Positions 32,503-39,872 of a stretch of DNA of 64,000 nt are shown here, piece after piece; the stretch's first letter is position 1, and the number at the start of each line of letters is the position of its first letter. Source of the stretch: Streptomyces sp. NBC_01142 (GTDB lineage: Bacteria > Actinomycetota > Actinomycetes > Streptomycetales > Streptomycetaceae); assembly GCF_026341125.1 (NCBI RefSeq), contig NZ_JAPEOR010000001.1:1240001-1304000 (forward strand), given 5' to 3'. Under the pieces are notes generated by a model. It saw only the letters and a program-made list of their open reading frames with translations, was not told the origin of the DNA and did not search any database. The position numbers were made by a program, and so were the translations under genes.

Positions 32503-32511
32503 GGCCGCGGT

Positions 32512-33213
32512 TCAGTGCGCGGCGGGAACCCACCGGTACTGGAGCTCGGGACGTCCGATCTGCCCGTACTGCGGGCTGCGCGCGGCCCGCCCGTCGGTGA
32601 CCAGATGTTCGAGGTAGCGGCGCGCGGTGATCCGCGAGATACCGACGGCGGCGCCCGCCTCGGCGGCGGTGAGCCCGGCCGGAGCCTCGCGCAGCGTACG
32701 GGTGACCGCCTCCAGCGTCGGGCCGCTGAGTCCCTTGGGCAGACCGGCGGGCCGGGGCGCGCGCAGCGCGCCGAGCGCCCGGTCCACCTCGTCCTGGCCG
32801 CTGGCCTCGCCGGCCGCGGCGCGGAACTCGGCGTACCGGGAGAGCCGGTCGCGCAGGGTGGCGAAGGTGAACGGTTTCAGGACGTACTGCACGACCCCGA
32901 GCGAGACGCCTTCGCGGACGATCGCGAGATCACGGGCGGAGGTGACGGCGATGACGTCCGCGTGGTGGCCCGCGGCACGCAGGGACCGGACGAGATGCAG
33001 ACCGTGCCCGTCGGGCAGATACAGGTCGAGCAGCAGCAGATCGACCTGGGTCCGCTCGAGGACGCGGACCGCCTCGGACCGCGAGTGCGCCACGCCGGCC
33101 ACGGCGAACCCGTCGACGCGCCCGACGTAAAGGGCGTGCGCGTCGGCGGCGACGGGGTCGTCCTCGACGACGAGGACTCTGATGGGTTCGGTCATGCGGG
33201 TCATGTGGGTCAT
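32512..33213 (-). CDS. CitB/DcuR-type response regulator
   Basis: The protein has 233 residues from ATG 33213, which has GGAGG seven bases upstream; Mets at 33204 and 33195 are internal. The receiver has VVEDDPVAA, the phospho-acceptor in LLLDLYLPDG, VTSARD and VLKPFTF. The C-terminal HTH (AGLTAAEAGAAVGISRITARRYLEHLV) is the CitB-type domain used by regulators of citrate, malate and dicarboxylate uptake. Its partner is the kinase upstream, and the divergent dctA gene is the obvious target. The 79-bp gap to the kinase contains what looks like an older copy of the kinase's 3' end overlapping this ATG. Confidence 0.9.
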   Translation of the reverse strand: MTHMTRMTEPIRVLVVEDDPVAADAHALYVGRVDGFAVAGVAHSRSEAVRVLERTQVDLLLLDLYLPDGHGLHLVRSLRAAGHHADVIAVTSARDLAIVREGVSLGVVQYVLKPFTFATLRDRLSRYAEFRAAAGEASGQDEVDRALGALRAPRPAGLPKGLSGPTLEAVTRTLREAPAGLTAAEAGAAVGISRITARRYLEHLVTDGRAARSPQYGQIGRPELQYRWVPAAH

Positions 33214-33290
33214 GCGGGCACCTCCGCGGTCTGCAGCGGCAACCGTACGGTGCGGTGACCTGCCCGGGGGCGTGGTTGGGGGGCGGGCGG

Positions 33291-33372
33291 TCTCATGCGT
33301 CCACCTCCGGGGCCCGCACCGTGCCGTTGGGCCCTTCCGCAGCCCCCGGGGGTACGTCCGTCTCATGCGTCC
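33291..33372. repeat. Direct repeat at the 3' end of the dicarboxylate sensor gene
   Basis: TCTCATGCGTCC occurs at 33291-33302 and again at 33361-33372, 70 bp apart. The first copy contains the current stop region of the kinase. Beyond it, 33214-33260 still encodes (minus strand) HRTVRLPLQTAEVPA and a stop overlapping the regulator's ATG, resembling the original kinase C-terminus. Confidence 0.7.
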
Positions 33373-35035
33373 GCCGCCCCACGGACCGCAACGGCAGCCG
33401 CACCGTGAACTCCGCGCCGCCGTCCGGGCCCTGGGCCAGTACCACGGTGCCCCGGCCGCGGTGCACGGCCTGCTGGACCAGCGCCAGCCCGAGCCCGCGG
33501 CCCGCGCCATGGGTGGACCAGCCGCGGCGGAACACCTCCTCCGCGTCGGCCGGGGCGACCCCCGCACCGGTGTCGCCGACGCGCAGCAGCAGCTCGTCCT
33601 GGCCGGCACACGCGGTGACGGTGACCCGGGCGCGGTGCGCCTGGCCCACCCGTCCGGCAGCCGCGCCGCCTTCGAGGGGGCCGCCGCTCCGGCTGTCGCC
33701 GCCCCCGCCCGCCGACGCGTCGGAGGCCGCGTCCACCGCGTTGTCGATCAGATTGCCCAGGATCGTCACCAGGTCGCGCGGCGGGAGCGACGAAGGCAGT
33801 ACGCCGTCGTCGATGCGGCTGTCCTCCGTGAGGACCAGCTCCACGCCGCGTTCGTTCGCCTGCGCCGCCTTGCCCAGCAGCAGCGCGGCCAGGACCGGCT
33901 CCCCGACCGCCGCGACGACCCGGTCGGTCAGTACCTGGGCCAGCTCCAGTTCCGATGTGGCGAAGTCGACCGCCTCGTCCGCGCGACCGAGCTCGATCAG
34001 GGAGACGACCGTGTGCAGCCGGTTGGCGGCCTCGTGCGCCTGGGAGCGCAGGGCCTGGGTGAAGCCCCGCTCCGAGTCCAGTTCGCCGGAGAGCGCCTGG
34101 AGTTCGGTGTGGTCCCGCAGGGTGACCACCGTCCCGCGCTGTTCGCCGCCGACGACCGGCTGGGTGCTCACCACGATGATCCGGTCGGTGGTCAGATGGA
34201 CCTCGTCGACCCGCGGCTCGGACGCCAGCAGCGCGCCCGTGAGCGGGGCAGGCAGCCCGAGTTCGGCCACCGGCCGCCCGACCGCGGTGTCGTCCAGGCC
34301 GAGCAGTTCGCGCGCCCCGTCGTTGAACAGGGCGATCCGCCGCTGCCCGTCGAGCATCAGCAGCCCCTCGCGGACGGCGTGCAGCGCGGCCTGGTGGTAG
34401 TCGTGCATGTTGCTCAGCTCGGCCGCGTTCATACCGTGCGTATGCCGCCGCAGCCGCACGTTGATCACGTAGGTGCCGACACCGCCCAGCGCGAGCGCGG
34501 CACCCGCCACGAGGAGCAGCACGGTGACCTGCTTGCGCACCTGCTCGCTGATCTCCTGGATGGTGATGCCCGCGCTGACGAGCCCGGTGATCTTCCCGCC
34601 GTCGCGCACGGGCACCACCGTCCGCACCGAGGAGCCGAGCGTGCCCACGTACGTCTCGCTGTAGACCTCGCCCCGCAGTGCCGGGCCGATGTGTCCCAGA
34701 TACGTCCTGCCGATCTGGCCCGGCTGGGGGTGTGTCCAGCGTGTCCCGTCCGGGGCCATGATCACCACGAAGTCGACCCCCGCGTCCTTGCGCAGCGCCT
34801 CCGCGTACGGCTGGAGCCGGGGCGACGGGTCGGCGGAACGCGCGGCCTCGACGACCGAGGGGGAGCGGGCGGCGGCCGCCGCGGTGGCGGTGGCCTGCAG
34901 GCGCGCGGACTCCTCGGCCTGCGAACGGTCGGTGAAGTACACGAAGAGCGCACAGCCCGCAACGATCACGGCGACCAGCACGACCTGCATGGCAAAAAGC
35001 TGGGCGGCCAGGCTGCGGGGGCGGGGTAGGCGCAT
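33293..35035 (-). CDS. CitA/DcuS-like sensor histidine kinase
   Basis: The protein has 580 residues. TM1 is at about 14-34. An extracytoplasmic single PAS/Cache sensor follows (VDFVVIMAPDGTRWTHPQPGQIG block, with YVGTLGSSVRTVVPV as in dicarboxylate/citrate sensors). TM2 is near 175-197. A cytoplasmic PAS domain (AVREGLLMLDGQRRIALFND) comes next, then the phosphorylated His in RSQAHEAANRLHTV and a HATPase with NLIDNAVDAA, GDTGAGVAP and GRGLGLALV. A Gly/Ser/Asp-rich insertion lies inside the ATPase lid region. The last 30 residues (RRTHETDVPPG...) differ from family C-termini and seem to result from a duplication (33291-33372). It is divergent from dctA. Confidence 0.9.
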   Translation of the reverse strand: MRLPRPRSLAAQLFAMQVVLVAVIVAGCALFVYFTDRSQAEESARLQATATAAAAARSPSVVEAARSADPSPRLQPYAEALRKDAGVDFVVIMAPDGTRWTHPQPGQIGRTYLGHIGPALRGEVYSETYVGTLGSSVRTVVPVRDGGKITGLVSAGITIQEISEQVRKQVTVLLLVAGAALALGGVGTYVINVRLRRHTHGMNAAELSNMHDYHQAALHAVREGLLMLDGQRRIALFNDGARELLGLDDTAVGRPVAELGLPAPLTGALLASEPRVDEVHLTTDRIIVVSTQPVVGGEQRGTVVTLRDHTELQALSGELDSERGFTQALRSQAHEAANRLHTVVSLIELGRADEAVDFATSELELAQVLTDRVVAAVGEPVLAALLLGKAAQANERGVELVLTEDSRIDDGVLPSSLPPRDLVTILGNLIDNAVDAASDASAGGGGDSRSGGPLEGGAAAGRVGQAHRARVTVTACAGQDELLLRVGDTGAGVAPADAEEVFRRGWSTHGAGRGLGLALVQQAVHRGRGTVVLAQGPDGGAEFTVRLPLRSVGRRTHETDVPPGAAEGPNGTVRAPEVDA

Positions 35036-35083
35036 GAAACAAGTCTGCCTGGCCGATTTTATGTGAACGAAACGCACGCAACG

Positions 35084-35097
35084 GTGACCCCGGTCAC
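35084..35097. promoter_or_regulatory. Candidate operator between the dct sensor and dctA
   Basis: GTGACC-CC-GGTCAC is a perfect 6-bp inverted repeat in the 127-bp divergent gap. It is a plausible binding site for the CitB-type regulator; this is inference. Confidence 0.4.
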
Positions 35098-35162
35098 AGC
35101 CTCGTGAATAGTCACGGGCATTCCATCGGGACATGGACGCGTGATCGAAACAGGAGGACCCC

Positions 35163-36536
35163 GTGGCTACCAAGACGGACAGACGGGACCGGACCCACTA
35201 TCTCTATATCGCCGTGATCATCGCGGTGGTGCTCGGTATTGCCGTGGGCCTGGTCGCCCCCGAGTTCGCCACTGAGCTCAAGCCGCTCGGTACCGGTTTC
35301 GTGAACCTGATCAAGATGATGATCTCGCCGATCATCTTCTGCACGATCGTGCTGGGCATCGGCTCGGTGAGGAAGGCCGCCAAGGTCGGAGTGGTCGGCG
35401 GCATCGCGCTCGGCTACTTCCTGGTGATGTCGATGGCCGCCCTCACCATCGGCCTGGTCGTGGGCAACGTCCTGCAGCCCGGTGAAGGGCTCCGGCTGAC
35501 CGATGCCGTCAAGGAGGCGGGCCAGGGGCAGGTGGCGGCGGAAGCCAAGGACACCGTCGAATTCCTGCTCGGGATCATCCCGACCACGATCGTCTCCGCC
35601 TTCACCGCGGGCGAGGTCCTTCAGACCCTTCTCGTCGCGCTGCTCGCCGGCTTCGCGCTGCAGGCGATGGGCAACGCGGGACAGCCGGTGCTGCGCGGTG
35701 TCGAGCACATCCAGCGGCTTGTCTTCCGCATCCTCGCCATGGTGATGTGGGCCGCGCCGATCGGTGCCTTCGGCGCGATCGCGGCCGTCACCGGCTCGGC
35801 CGGTCTCGACGCCCTCCAGAGTCTCGCCGTGCTGATGCTGGGCTTCTACGTCACCTGCTTCCTCTTCGTCTTCGTCGTGCTCGGGGCGCTGCTGCGCTTC
35901 GTCGCGGGCCTCAACATCTTCACGCTCTTCACGTACCTGAGCCGTGAGTTCCTGCTGATCCTGTCCACGTCCTCCTCCGAGTCCGCCCTGCCGCGGCTCA
36001 TCGCGAAGATGGAGCACCTGGGCGTCAGCAAGCCGGTGGTCGGCATCACCGTCCCGACCGGCTACTCCTTCAACCTCGACGGCACCATGATCTACATGAC
36101 CATGGCCTCGCTCTTCATTGCCGACGCGATGGGCAACCCGATGTCGCTCGGGGAGCAGATCCCGCTCCTTCTCTTCCTCTTCGTCGCCTCGAAGGGCGCG
36201 GCGGGCGTCACCGGGGCCGGGCTGGCCACGCTGGCCGGCGGCCTGCAGTCGCACCGCCCCGAAATGGTCGACGGCGTGGGCCTGATCGTCGGCATCGACC
36301 GCTTCATGAGCGAGGCGCGCGCGCTGACCAACTTCGCGGGCAACGCGGTCGCCACCGTCCTGATCGGCACCTGGACGAAGGAGATCGACAAGGACCGGGT
36401 CGAGCAGGTGCTGGCGGGCCGGATGCCGTTCGACGAGAAGACGCTGCTGGACGACGGTCACGGCACGCCTCAGGAGGACGTGGGCGTCGATGTCCCCGAG
36501 CCCCGCAACGAGGCCGAGGTGCCTGCGAAGGTCTGA
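35163..36536 (+). CDS. dctA: Cation:C4-dicarboxylate symporter (DctA, DAACS family)
   Basis: The protein has 457 residues from GTG 35163 with a strong AGGAGG site. It belongs to the glutamate/aspartate-dicarboxylate symporter fold. FVNLIKMMISPIIFCTIVLGIG lies in TM2-3. The HP1 serine-rich loop is STSSSESALPRLI. GYSFNLDGTMIYMTMASLFIADA carries the NxxGT/NLDGT cation and substrate site, and HP2 has SKGAAGVTGAGLATLAGGL. NFAGNAVATV near the end matches the TM8 carboxylate-binding region. It imports succinate, fumarate and malate with H+ or Na+. Divergent from the CitA/DcuS-like system, which very likely controls it. Confidence 0.93.
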   Translation: MATKTDRRDRTHYLYIAVIIAVVLGIAVGLVAPEFATELKPLGTGFVNLIKMMISPIIFCTIVLGIGSVRKAAKVGVVGGIALGYFLVMSMAALTIGLVVGNVLQPGEGLRLTDAVKEAGQGQVAAEAKDTVEFLLGIIPTTIVSAFTAGEVLQTLLVALLAGFALQAMGNAGQPVLRGVEHIQRLVFRILAMVMWAAPIGAFGAIAAVTGSAGLDALQSLAVLMLGFYVTCFLFVFVVLGALLRFVAGLNIFTLFTYLSREFLLILSTSSSESALPRLIAKMEHLGVSKPVVGITVPTGYSFNLDGTMIYMTMASLFIADAMGNPMSLGEQIPLLLFLFVASKGAAGVTGAGLATLAGGLQSHRPEMVDGVGLIVGIDRFMSEARALTNFAGNAVATVLIGTWTKEIDKDRVEQVLAGRMPFDEKTLLDDGHGTPQEDVGVDVPEPRNEAEVPAKV

Positions 36537-36547
36537 CGCGGAGCCGC

Positions 36548-36607
36548 GTTACCGGCGGAACGCTCAACTTCCGGTGAATGTCCGGTCGTTGGCGTACCGC
36601 CGGTAAC
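36548..36607. repeat. Inverted repeat after dctA
   Basis: GTTACCGGCGG (36548-36558) and CCGCCGGTAAC (36597-36607) are perfect 11-bp arms separated by 38 nt. It could be a large-loop terminator for dctA or an operator for the downstream secreted protein. Confidence 0.5.
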
Positions 36608-36662
36608 AGAGACGTGTCATCGTATGCGCTGCCATGGCATGCGCATGCGAAGGGATGGTTCG

Positions 36663-37871
36663 ATGTCGCGTTTTCCGGTAGTGCTCGCGCTCACCCTCAC
36701 GCTCGCTTTCGGCTCGGTGACCGCCTCGGCGGCTTCCTCCGCCCCCACCGACGGGTCGCGGGACGGTCTGCGTGACGTCGTGATCGTCGGCAACAGCGCC
36801 GGCGGCACGGTGAACTTCATCGATTCACGCACGTACGAGAACCTCGGCTCGCTCGATGTCATCCCCGACCTCGACGCGGTGCTGGCCGGGATGAATCCGC
36901 TCAGGCGGGCCGCGTACGAGGTGGTCAAACAGCAGGCGGGCGGCGACAAGTTCGTCGACGACGCCCATGTCTCGCCCGACGGGCGCACCCTGTACGTGTC
37001 GCGCGGCAACCTGGGTGACGCGGCGGCGTACGACATCGCGAGCGGCCGCCAGTTGTGGCGTACGCACCTCGACGGCGTCAAGGCAGACCACGCGACCCTC
37101 TCGCCGGACGGCAGGACCTTCGTGATCTCGGCCATCACGGCCGCCAAGTCACAGACGCTGGACACCGCGACGGGCAGGATCACCGGAGAGTTCCCGACCG
37201 GCACCTACCCGCACGAGAACATGTACTCGGCGGACGGCAAGCGCATCTACAACATGTCGATCGGCGTGACCTCGCTGCCCAAGGCGCTCAATTTCCTCAA
37301 GGGCACCAAGCAGGTGACGGTTGCGGACGCGCAGACCCTGAAGGTGGTGCGGAAGTACTCCTTCGAGTTCGGTGTCAGGCCGGCCGTGATCACGCCGGAC
37401 GAGCGGACGATGTACGCGCAGCTGTCGTATCTCAACGGCTTCATCGAGTACGACCTGGAGCGCGGCCGTACGGTGCGTACGGTGCAGATGCCGTTCGGGG
37501 CGGGCGGCGGGGCGATGAAGCCCGACGACTACCCGCAGAACTCCGCCCACCACGGCATGGCGATGAACGCGGCGGGCGACAAGCTCTGCATGGCGGGGAC
37601 CATCGACGACTACACGGCCGTCGTCTCCCGGCCGGGCCTGACGACGGACGGATTCGTCCACTACCCGGCGGGCTCACTGCCGTACTGGACCGTGACCGCG
37701 CCCGACGGCAAGCACTGCTTTGTGACTCTGTCGAACCGCGACGAGGTGTCGGTCGTGGACTACACGACGGCCAAGGAGGTCGCCCGGGTGAAGGTCGGTG
37801 ACTTCCCGCAGCGGGAGCGGGCGGGGAAGATCGCGGAGGATGCGCTGGGTGGCCTGACTGCCACGCCGTGA
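36663..37871 (+). CDS. Secreted YncE-like beta-propeller protein
   Basis: The protein has 402 residues from ATG 36663, chosen for GAAGGGA eight bases upstream. A Sec signal peptide (VVLALTLTLAFGSVTASA, cleavage likely after ASA) precedes a 7-bladed-propeller-type repeat protein. Blade motifs such as DDAHVSPDGRTLYVSR, ADHATLSPDGRTFVIS, PAVITPDERTMYAQL and VTAPDGKHCFVTLSN match YVTN/YncE repeats. The last blade is followed by EVSVVDYTTAKEVARVKVGDFPQRE. No catalytic motif is visible; such proteins are usually binding modules. It stands alone with its own terminator. Confidence 0.82.
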   Translation: MSRFPVVLALTLTLAFGSVTASAASSAPTDGSRDGLRDVVIVGNSAGGTVNFIDSRTYENLGSLDVIPDLDAVLAGMNPLRRAAYEVVKQQAGGDKFVDDAHVSPDGRTLYVSRGNLGDAAAYDIASGRQLWRTHLDGVKADHATLSPDGRTFVISAITAAKSQTLDTATGRITGEFPTGTYPHENMYSADGKRIYNMSIGVTSLPKALNFLKGTKQVTVADAQTLKVVRKYSFEFGVRPAVITPDERTMYAQLSYLNGFIEYDLERGRTVRTVQMPFGAGGGAMKPDDYPQNSAHHGMAMNAAGDKLCMAGTIDDYTAVVSRPGLTTDGFVHYPAGSLPYWTVTAPDGKHCFVTLSNRDEVSVVDYTTAKEVARVKVGDFPQRERAGKIAEDALGGLTATP

Positions 37872-37938
37872 CCTCTACGCCCTCTACCCCGTCCGAACAG
37901 GTGTGAGCGCGGGCGGGGGCGTCACCGAAGCTCTCGGA

Positions 37939-37976
37939 CCGGGACGCCCTCACCCGAGGGCTGCTGGGCGTCCCGG
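37939..37976 (+). terminator. Terminator of the beta-propeller gene
   Basis: CCGGGACGCCC (37939-37949) and GGGCGTCCCGG (37966-37976) form a perfect 11-bp stem with a 16-nt loop, 67 nt after the stop. Confidence 0.75.
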
Positions 37977-37991
37977 ACCCCGCCGTCCTCA

Positions 37992-38140
37992 CTGCTGGAT
38001 CGGGTTGCCGTCCGTCCCGCAGACGTACCCCGCGTTGATGCAGTTGCTCACGCGGCGCCTCAGTTCCGCGTCGTCCCACGCGTTGAAGAAGTGACCCGCT
38101 CGGGGGCCACGGGGGCTCCGTTCTGACAGAGAGGGGGCGT
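37992..38140 (-). pseudogene. Remnant of an unknown protein C-terminus
   Basis: On the minus strand a stretch with strongly coding-like codon use encodes HFFNAWDDAELRRRVSNCI then NAGYVCGTDGNPIQQ and a stop. Immediately before it, in another frame, PLCQNGAPVAPERVT also looks coding. Read together across a frame change they resemble the end of one protein, but no start or upstream part exists before the MerR promoter. I do not recognise the family. It is either a decayed gene end or, less likely, a very short cysteine-containing peptide starting at the internal GTG (20 residues). Confidence 0.35.
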
Positions 38141-38233
38141 CACTTCCTGAACACCACCGGGAGTTGTGCCGGATGCCCGTTCCGGAGCGGCTGGTCCCGC
38201 TGCTCGGCCGGACCGGCCGGCGCCGGGCCGTTG

Positions 38234-38260
38234 CCTTGACGCCGACGTCAAGGATTACCG
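38234..38260 (+). promoter_or_regulatory. MerR-type promoter/operator
   Basis: CCTTGACG-CCGA-CGTCAAGG is a perfect 8-bp inverted repeat that begins at the -35-like TTGACG. A -10-like TTACCG lies at 38255-38260. This is the usual layout of MerR-regulated promoters. The predicted transcription start is at or next to ATG 38269, so the message may be leaderless. Confidence 0.55.
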
Positions 38261-38268
38261 TCGAGGAC

Positions 38269-38688
38269 ATGCGCATCGGCGAGCTGGCGGAGCGGGCCGG
38301 GACGACCACCCGCACTCTGCGTTACTACGAGTCCCGCGGGCTTCTGCCTGCCCGGCGCGCGGTGAACGGCTACCGCACCTACGACGAGGACGATCTGCGG
38401 CTGCTCCAGCAGATCCGGACCCTGCAGGACTTCGGGTTCGATCTGGAGGAGACCCGCCCGTTCGTCGACTGCCTGCGGTCCGGTCACCCGGCGGGCGACT
38501 CCTGCCCCGCCTCGCTCGCCGTCTACCGGTCCAAGCTCACTGAGCTGGACACGCTCATCGAGCAGCTCCGGACGGTACGCACCCAGGTCGGCGCGCAGCT
38601 CGCGCGGGCCGAGCTGGAGGCGCAGGCCGATGTTCCGGGCGGCCCGGAGCCGCGCTGTGAATTGACCTACGGAGGGGAAGACGAATGA
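38269..38688 (+). CDS. MerR-family transcriptional regulator
   Basis: The protein has 139 residues. The N-terminal winged HTH reads MRIGELAERAGTTTRTLRYYESRGLL then NGYRTYDEDDLRLLQQI, the MerR signature. A dimerisation helix follows (AVYRSKLTELDTLIEQLRTVRTQVGAQLARAEL). Two Cys (DCLRSGHPAGDSCPAS and PRCEL) could sense metal or redox state. The start ATG 38269 follows directly on a MerR-type promoter palindrome, which suggests autoregulation. Its stop overlaps the thioredoxin start by 4 nt, so regulator and thioredoxin are co-produced and probably respond to thiol or redox stress. Confidence 0.9.
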   Translation: MRIGELAERAGTTTRTLRYYESRGLLPARRAVNGYRTYDEDDLRLLQQIRTLQDFGFDLEETRPFVDCLRSGHPAGDSCPASLAVYRSKLTELDTLIEQLRTVRTQVGAQLARAELEAQADVPGGPEPRCELTYGGEDE

Positions 38689-39029
38689 TCCACGCAGAAG
38701 GTGTCGCCGAAGTGACCGACACGGACTTCGACGACGAGGTGCTCAGGGCCGACCGCCCGGTCCTGGTGGAGTTCACGGCAGACTGGTGCGGCCCGTGCCG
38801 CCAGCTGGCCCCGGTCCTGAGCGCGATAGCAGCCGAGGAGGCCGAGCGGCTCAAGGTCGTACAGCTCGATGTGGACACCAACCCGGAGATCATGGCGCGT
38901 TACGGCGTGCTGTCGATGCCGACGCTGATGGTGTTCCACGGGGGCGAGCCGGTGAAGTCCATGGTCGGCGCCCGCCCCAAGCGCAAGCTGCTCCAGGAGC
39001 TGGAGGGCGTGCTCCAGCCCGCCGTCTGA
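38685..39029 (+). CDS. trxA: Thioredoxin
   Basis: The protein has 114 residues and a single thioredoxin fold. VEFTADWCGPCRQLAPVL carries the classic WCGPC active site, followed by VDTNPEIMARYGVLSMPTLMVF with the cis-Pro. Cytoplasmic, no signal peptide. It reduces protein disulfides with electrons from thioredoxin reductase. ATG 38685 overlaps the MerR stop (ATGA), so expression depends on the MerR-type promoter at 38234-38260. It is one of several thioredoxin paralogues expected in Streptomyces; the paralogue number is not assignable here. From 39030 to 39172 nothing is seen. Confidence 0.93.
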   Translation: MIHAEGVAEVTDTDFDDEVLRADRPVLVEFTADWCGPCRQLAPVLSAIAAEEAERLKVVQLDVDTNPEIMARYGVLSMPTLMVFHGGEPVKSMVGARPKRKLLQELEGVLQPAV

Positions 39030-39172
39030 GGTGCGGCCTCGCCCGGCGCCGAAGTGCTGCCTCGCCCGGGCGGAGCGTGACGCGGGCCCGGCGCCGGACG
39101 ATGTCGATCCCGAGGTCCCGGCGATCCCGGCGATCTTGACGTCGGTTCCGCGGCTCGCGCCCGGCGAGGTGG

Positions 39173-39739
39173 TCAAACCTGCCGCTCCTCGCCCCGCGGC
39201 GCGAGCACATCGCGGGCGTCCGCCCAGGCCGTCGTGGACAGCAGCGACCGCCACCCGGTGAAGAGCCGCATCAGCTCCCCGCCCCACTCCGCCCGGAACG
39301 CCTCGTTCGCCCGGGCCAGATCGAGCTCATTGGCCGCCGTCAGTTCGGCGAAGTCCCGCCGCTGCCCGGCGGTCGGTGTGAAGGTCTCGCCCGTGAACCG
39401 GTCGCGGTATGCCGCGTCGGCCCGGGGCAGCGTCCGATACGACGCGCCGCGGTCGCAGCTCGCGTAGAAGTACACGAGCTCCTCCGCCTCCCGCCCGATC
39501 GCCGCCGTCAGTTCGTCCCGCCGCTCCAGGGGCAGCAGCGAGGTGGCGAAGCCGTCCGTCCCGTAGAACGCATGGCACAGTCCGGCCAGCTGGAGTGCCG
39601 GCCGCGCACCCCAGGCTTCAAGTCGTTCCCGAACGCGTTCCAGATGGGCGAGCAGGGTTCCGCCGGGGTGATCGATGCGGGCCGCGCCGGCCTTGTGCAG
39701 CAGGGCGACGGCCTCTGTTGTGTTCCCCGATGTGCTCAC
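39173..39739 (-). CDS. DUF6817 domain-containing protein
   Basis: The protein has 188 residues from GTG 39739. The core HPGGTLLAHLERVRERLEAWG then ALQLAGLCHAFYGTDGF, YFYASCDR and FTGETFTPTAGQRRDF is typical of the DUF6817 family (assignment from memory). The spaced His residues (HPGG, AHL, CHA) recall an HD-like metal site, but no function is established. It is divergent from helD, with 133 bp between that contain a hairpin and the helD promoter. No operon partner. Confidence 0.75.
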   Translation of the reverse strand: MSTSGNTTEAVALLHKAGAARIDHPGGTLLAHLERVRERLEAWGARPALQLAGLCHAFYGTDGFATSLLPLERRDELTAAIGREAEELVYFYASCDRGASYRTLPRADAAYRDRFTGETFTPTAGQRRDFAELTAANELDLARANEAFRAEWGGELMRLFTGWRSLLSTTAWADARDVLAPRGEERQV

Positions 39740-39747
39740 GGACAGAA

Positions 39748-39783
39748 AAATACCCCGGAACCGAATTGACGGCCGGGGTATTT
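39748..39783. promoter_or_regulatory. Inverted repeat overlapping the helD promoter
   Basis: AAATACCCCGG (39748-39758) and CCGGGGTATTT (39773-39783) are perfect 11-bp arms. The right arm lies inside the spacer of the putative helD promoter, so the repeat could be an operator as well as a hairpin. It begins only 9 bp from the start of the divergent DUF6817 gene. Confidence 0.55.
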
Positions 39784-39796
39784 CACTGCGTATATT
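39766..39796 (+). promoter_or_regulatory. Putative helD promoter
   Basis: TTGACG (39766-39771) and TATATT (39791-39796) are separated by 19 bp, in an A/T-richer patch about 75 bp before the helD start. The long spacer suggests an activated or HrdB-type promoter. Confidence 0.45.
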
Positions 39797-39872
39797 GGAT
39801 ATTTCCGCATGCGTGTACGCTAAAGCATACGGAGAGGTTCATTAGAGGCACTGTATCGCGTCAGGAGCTGAA

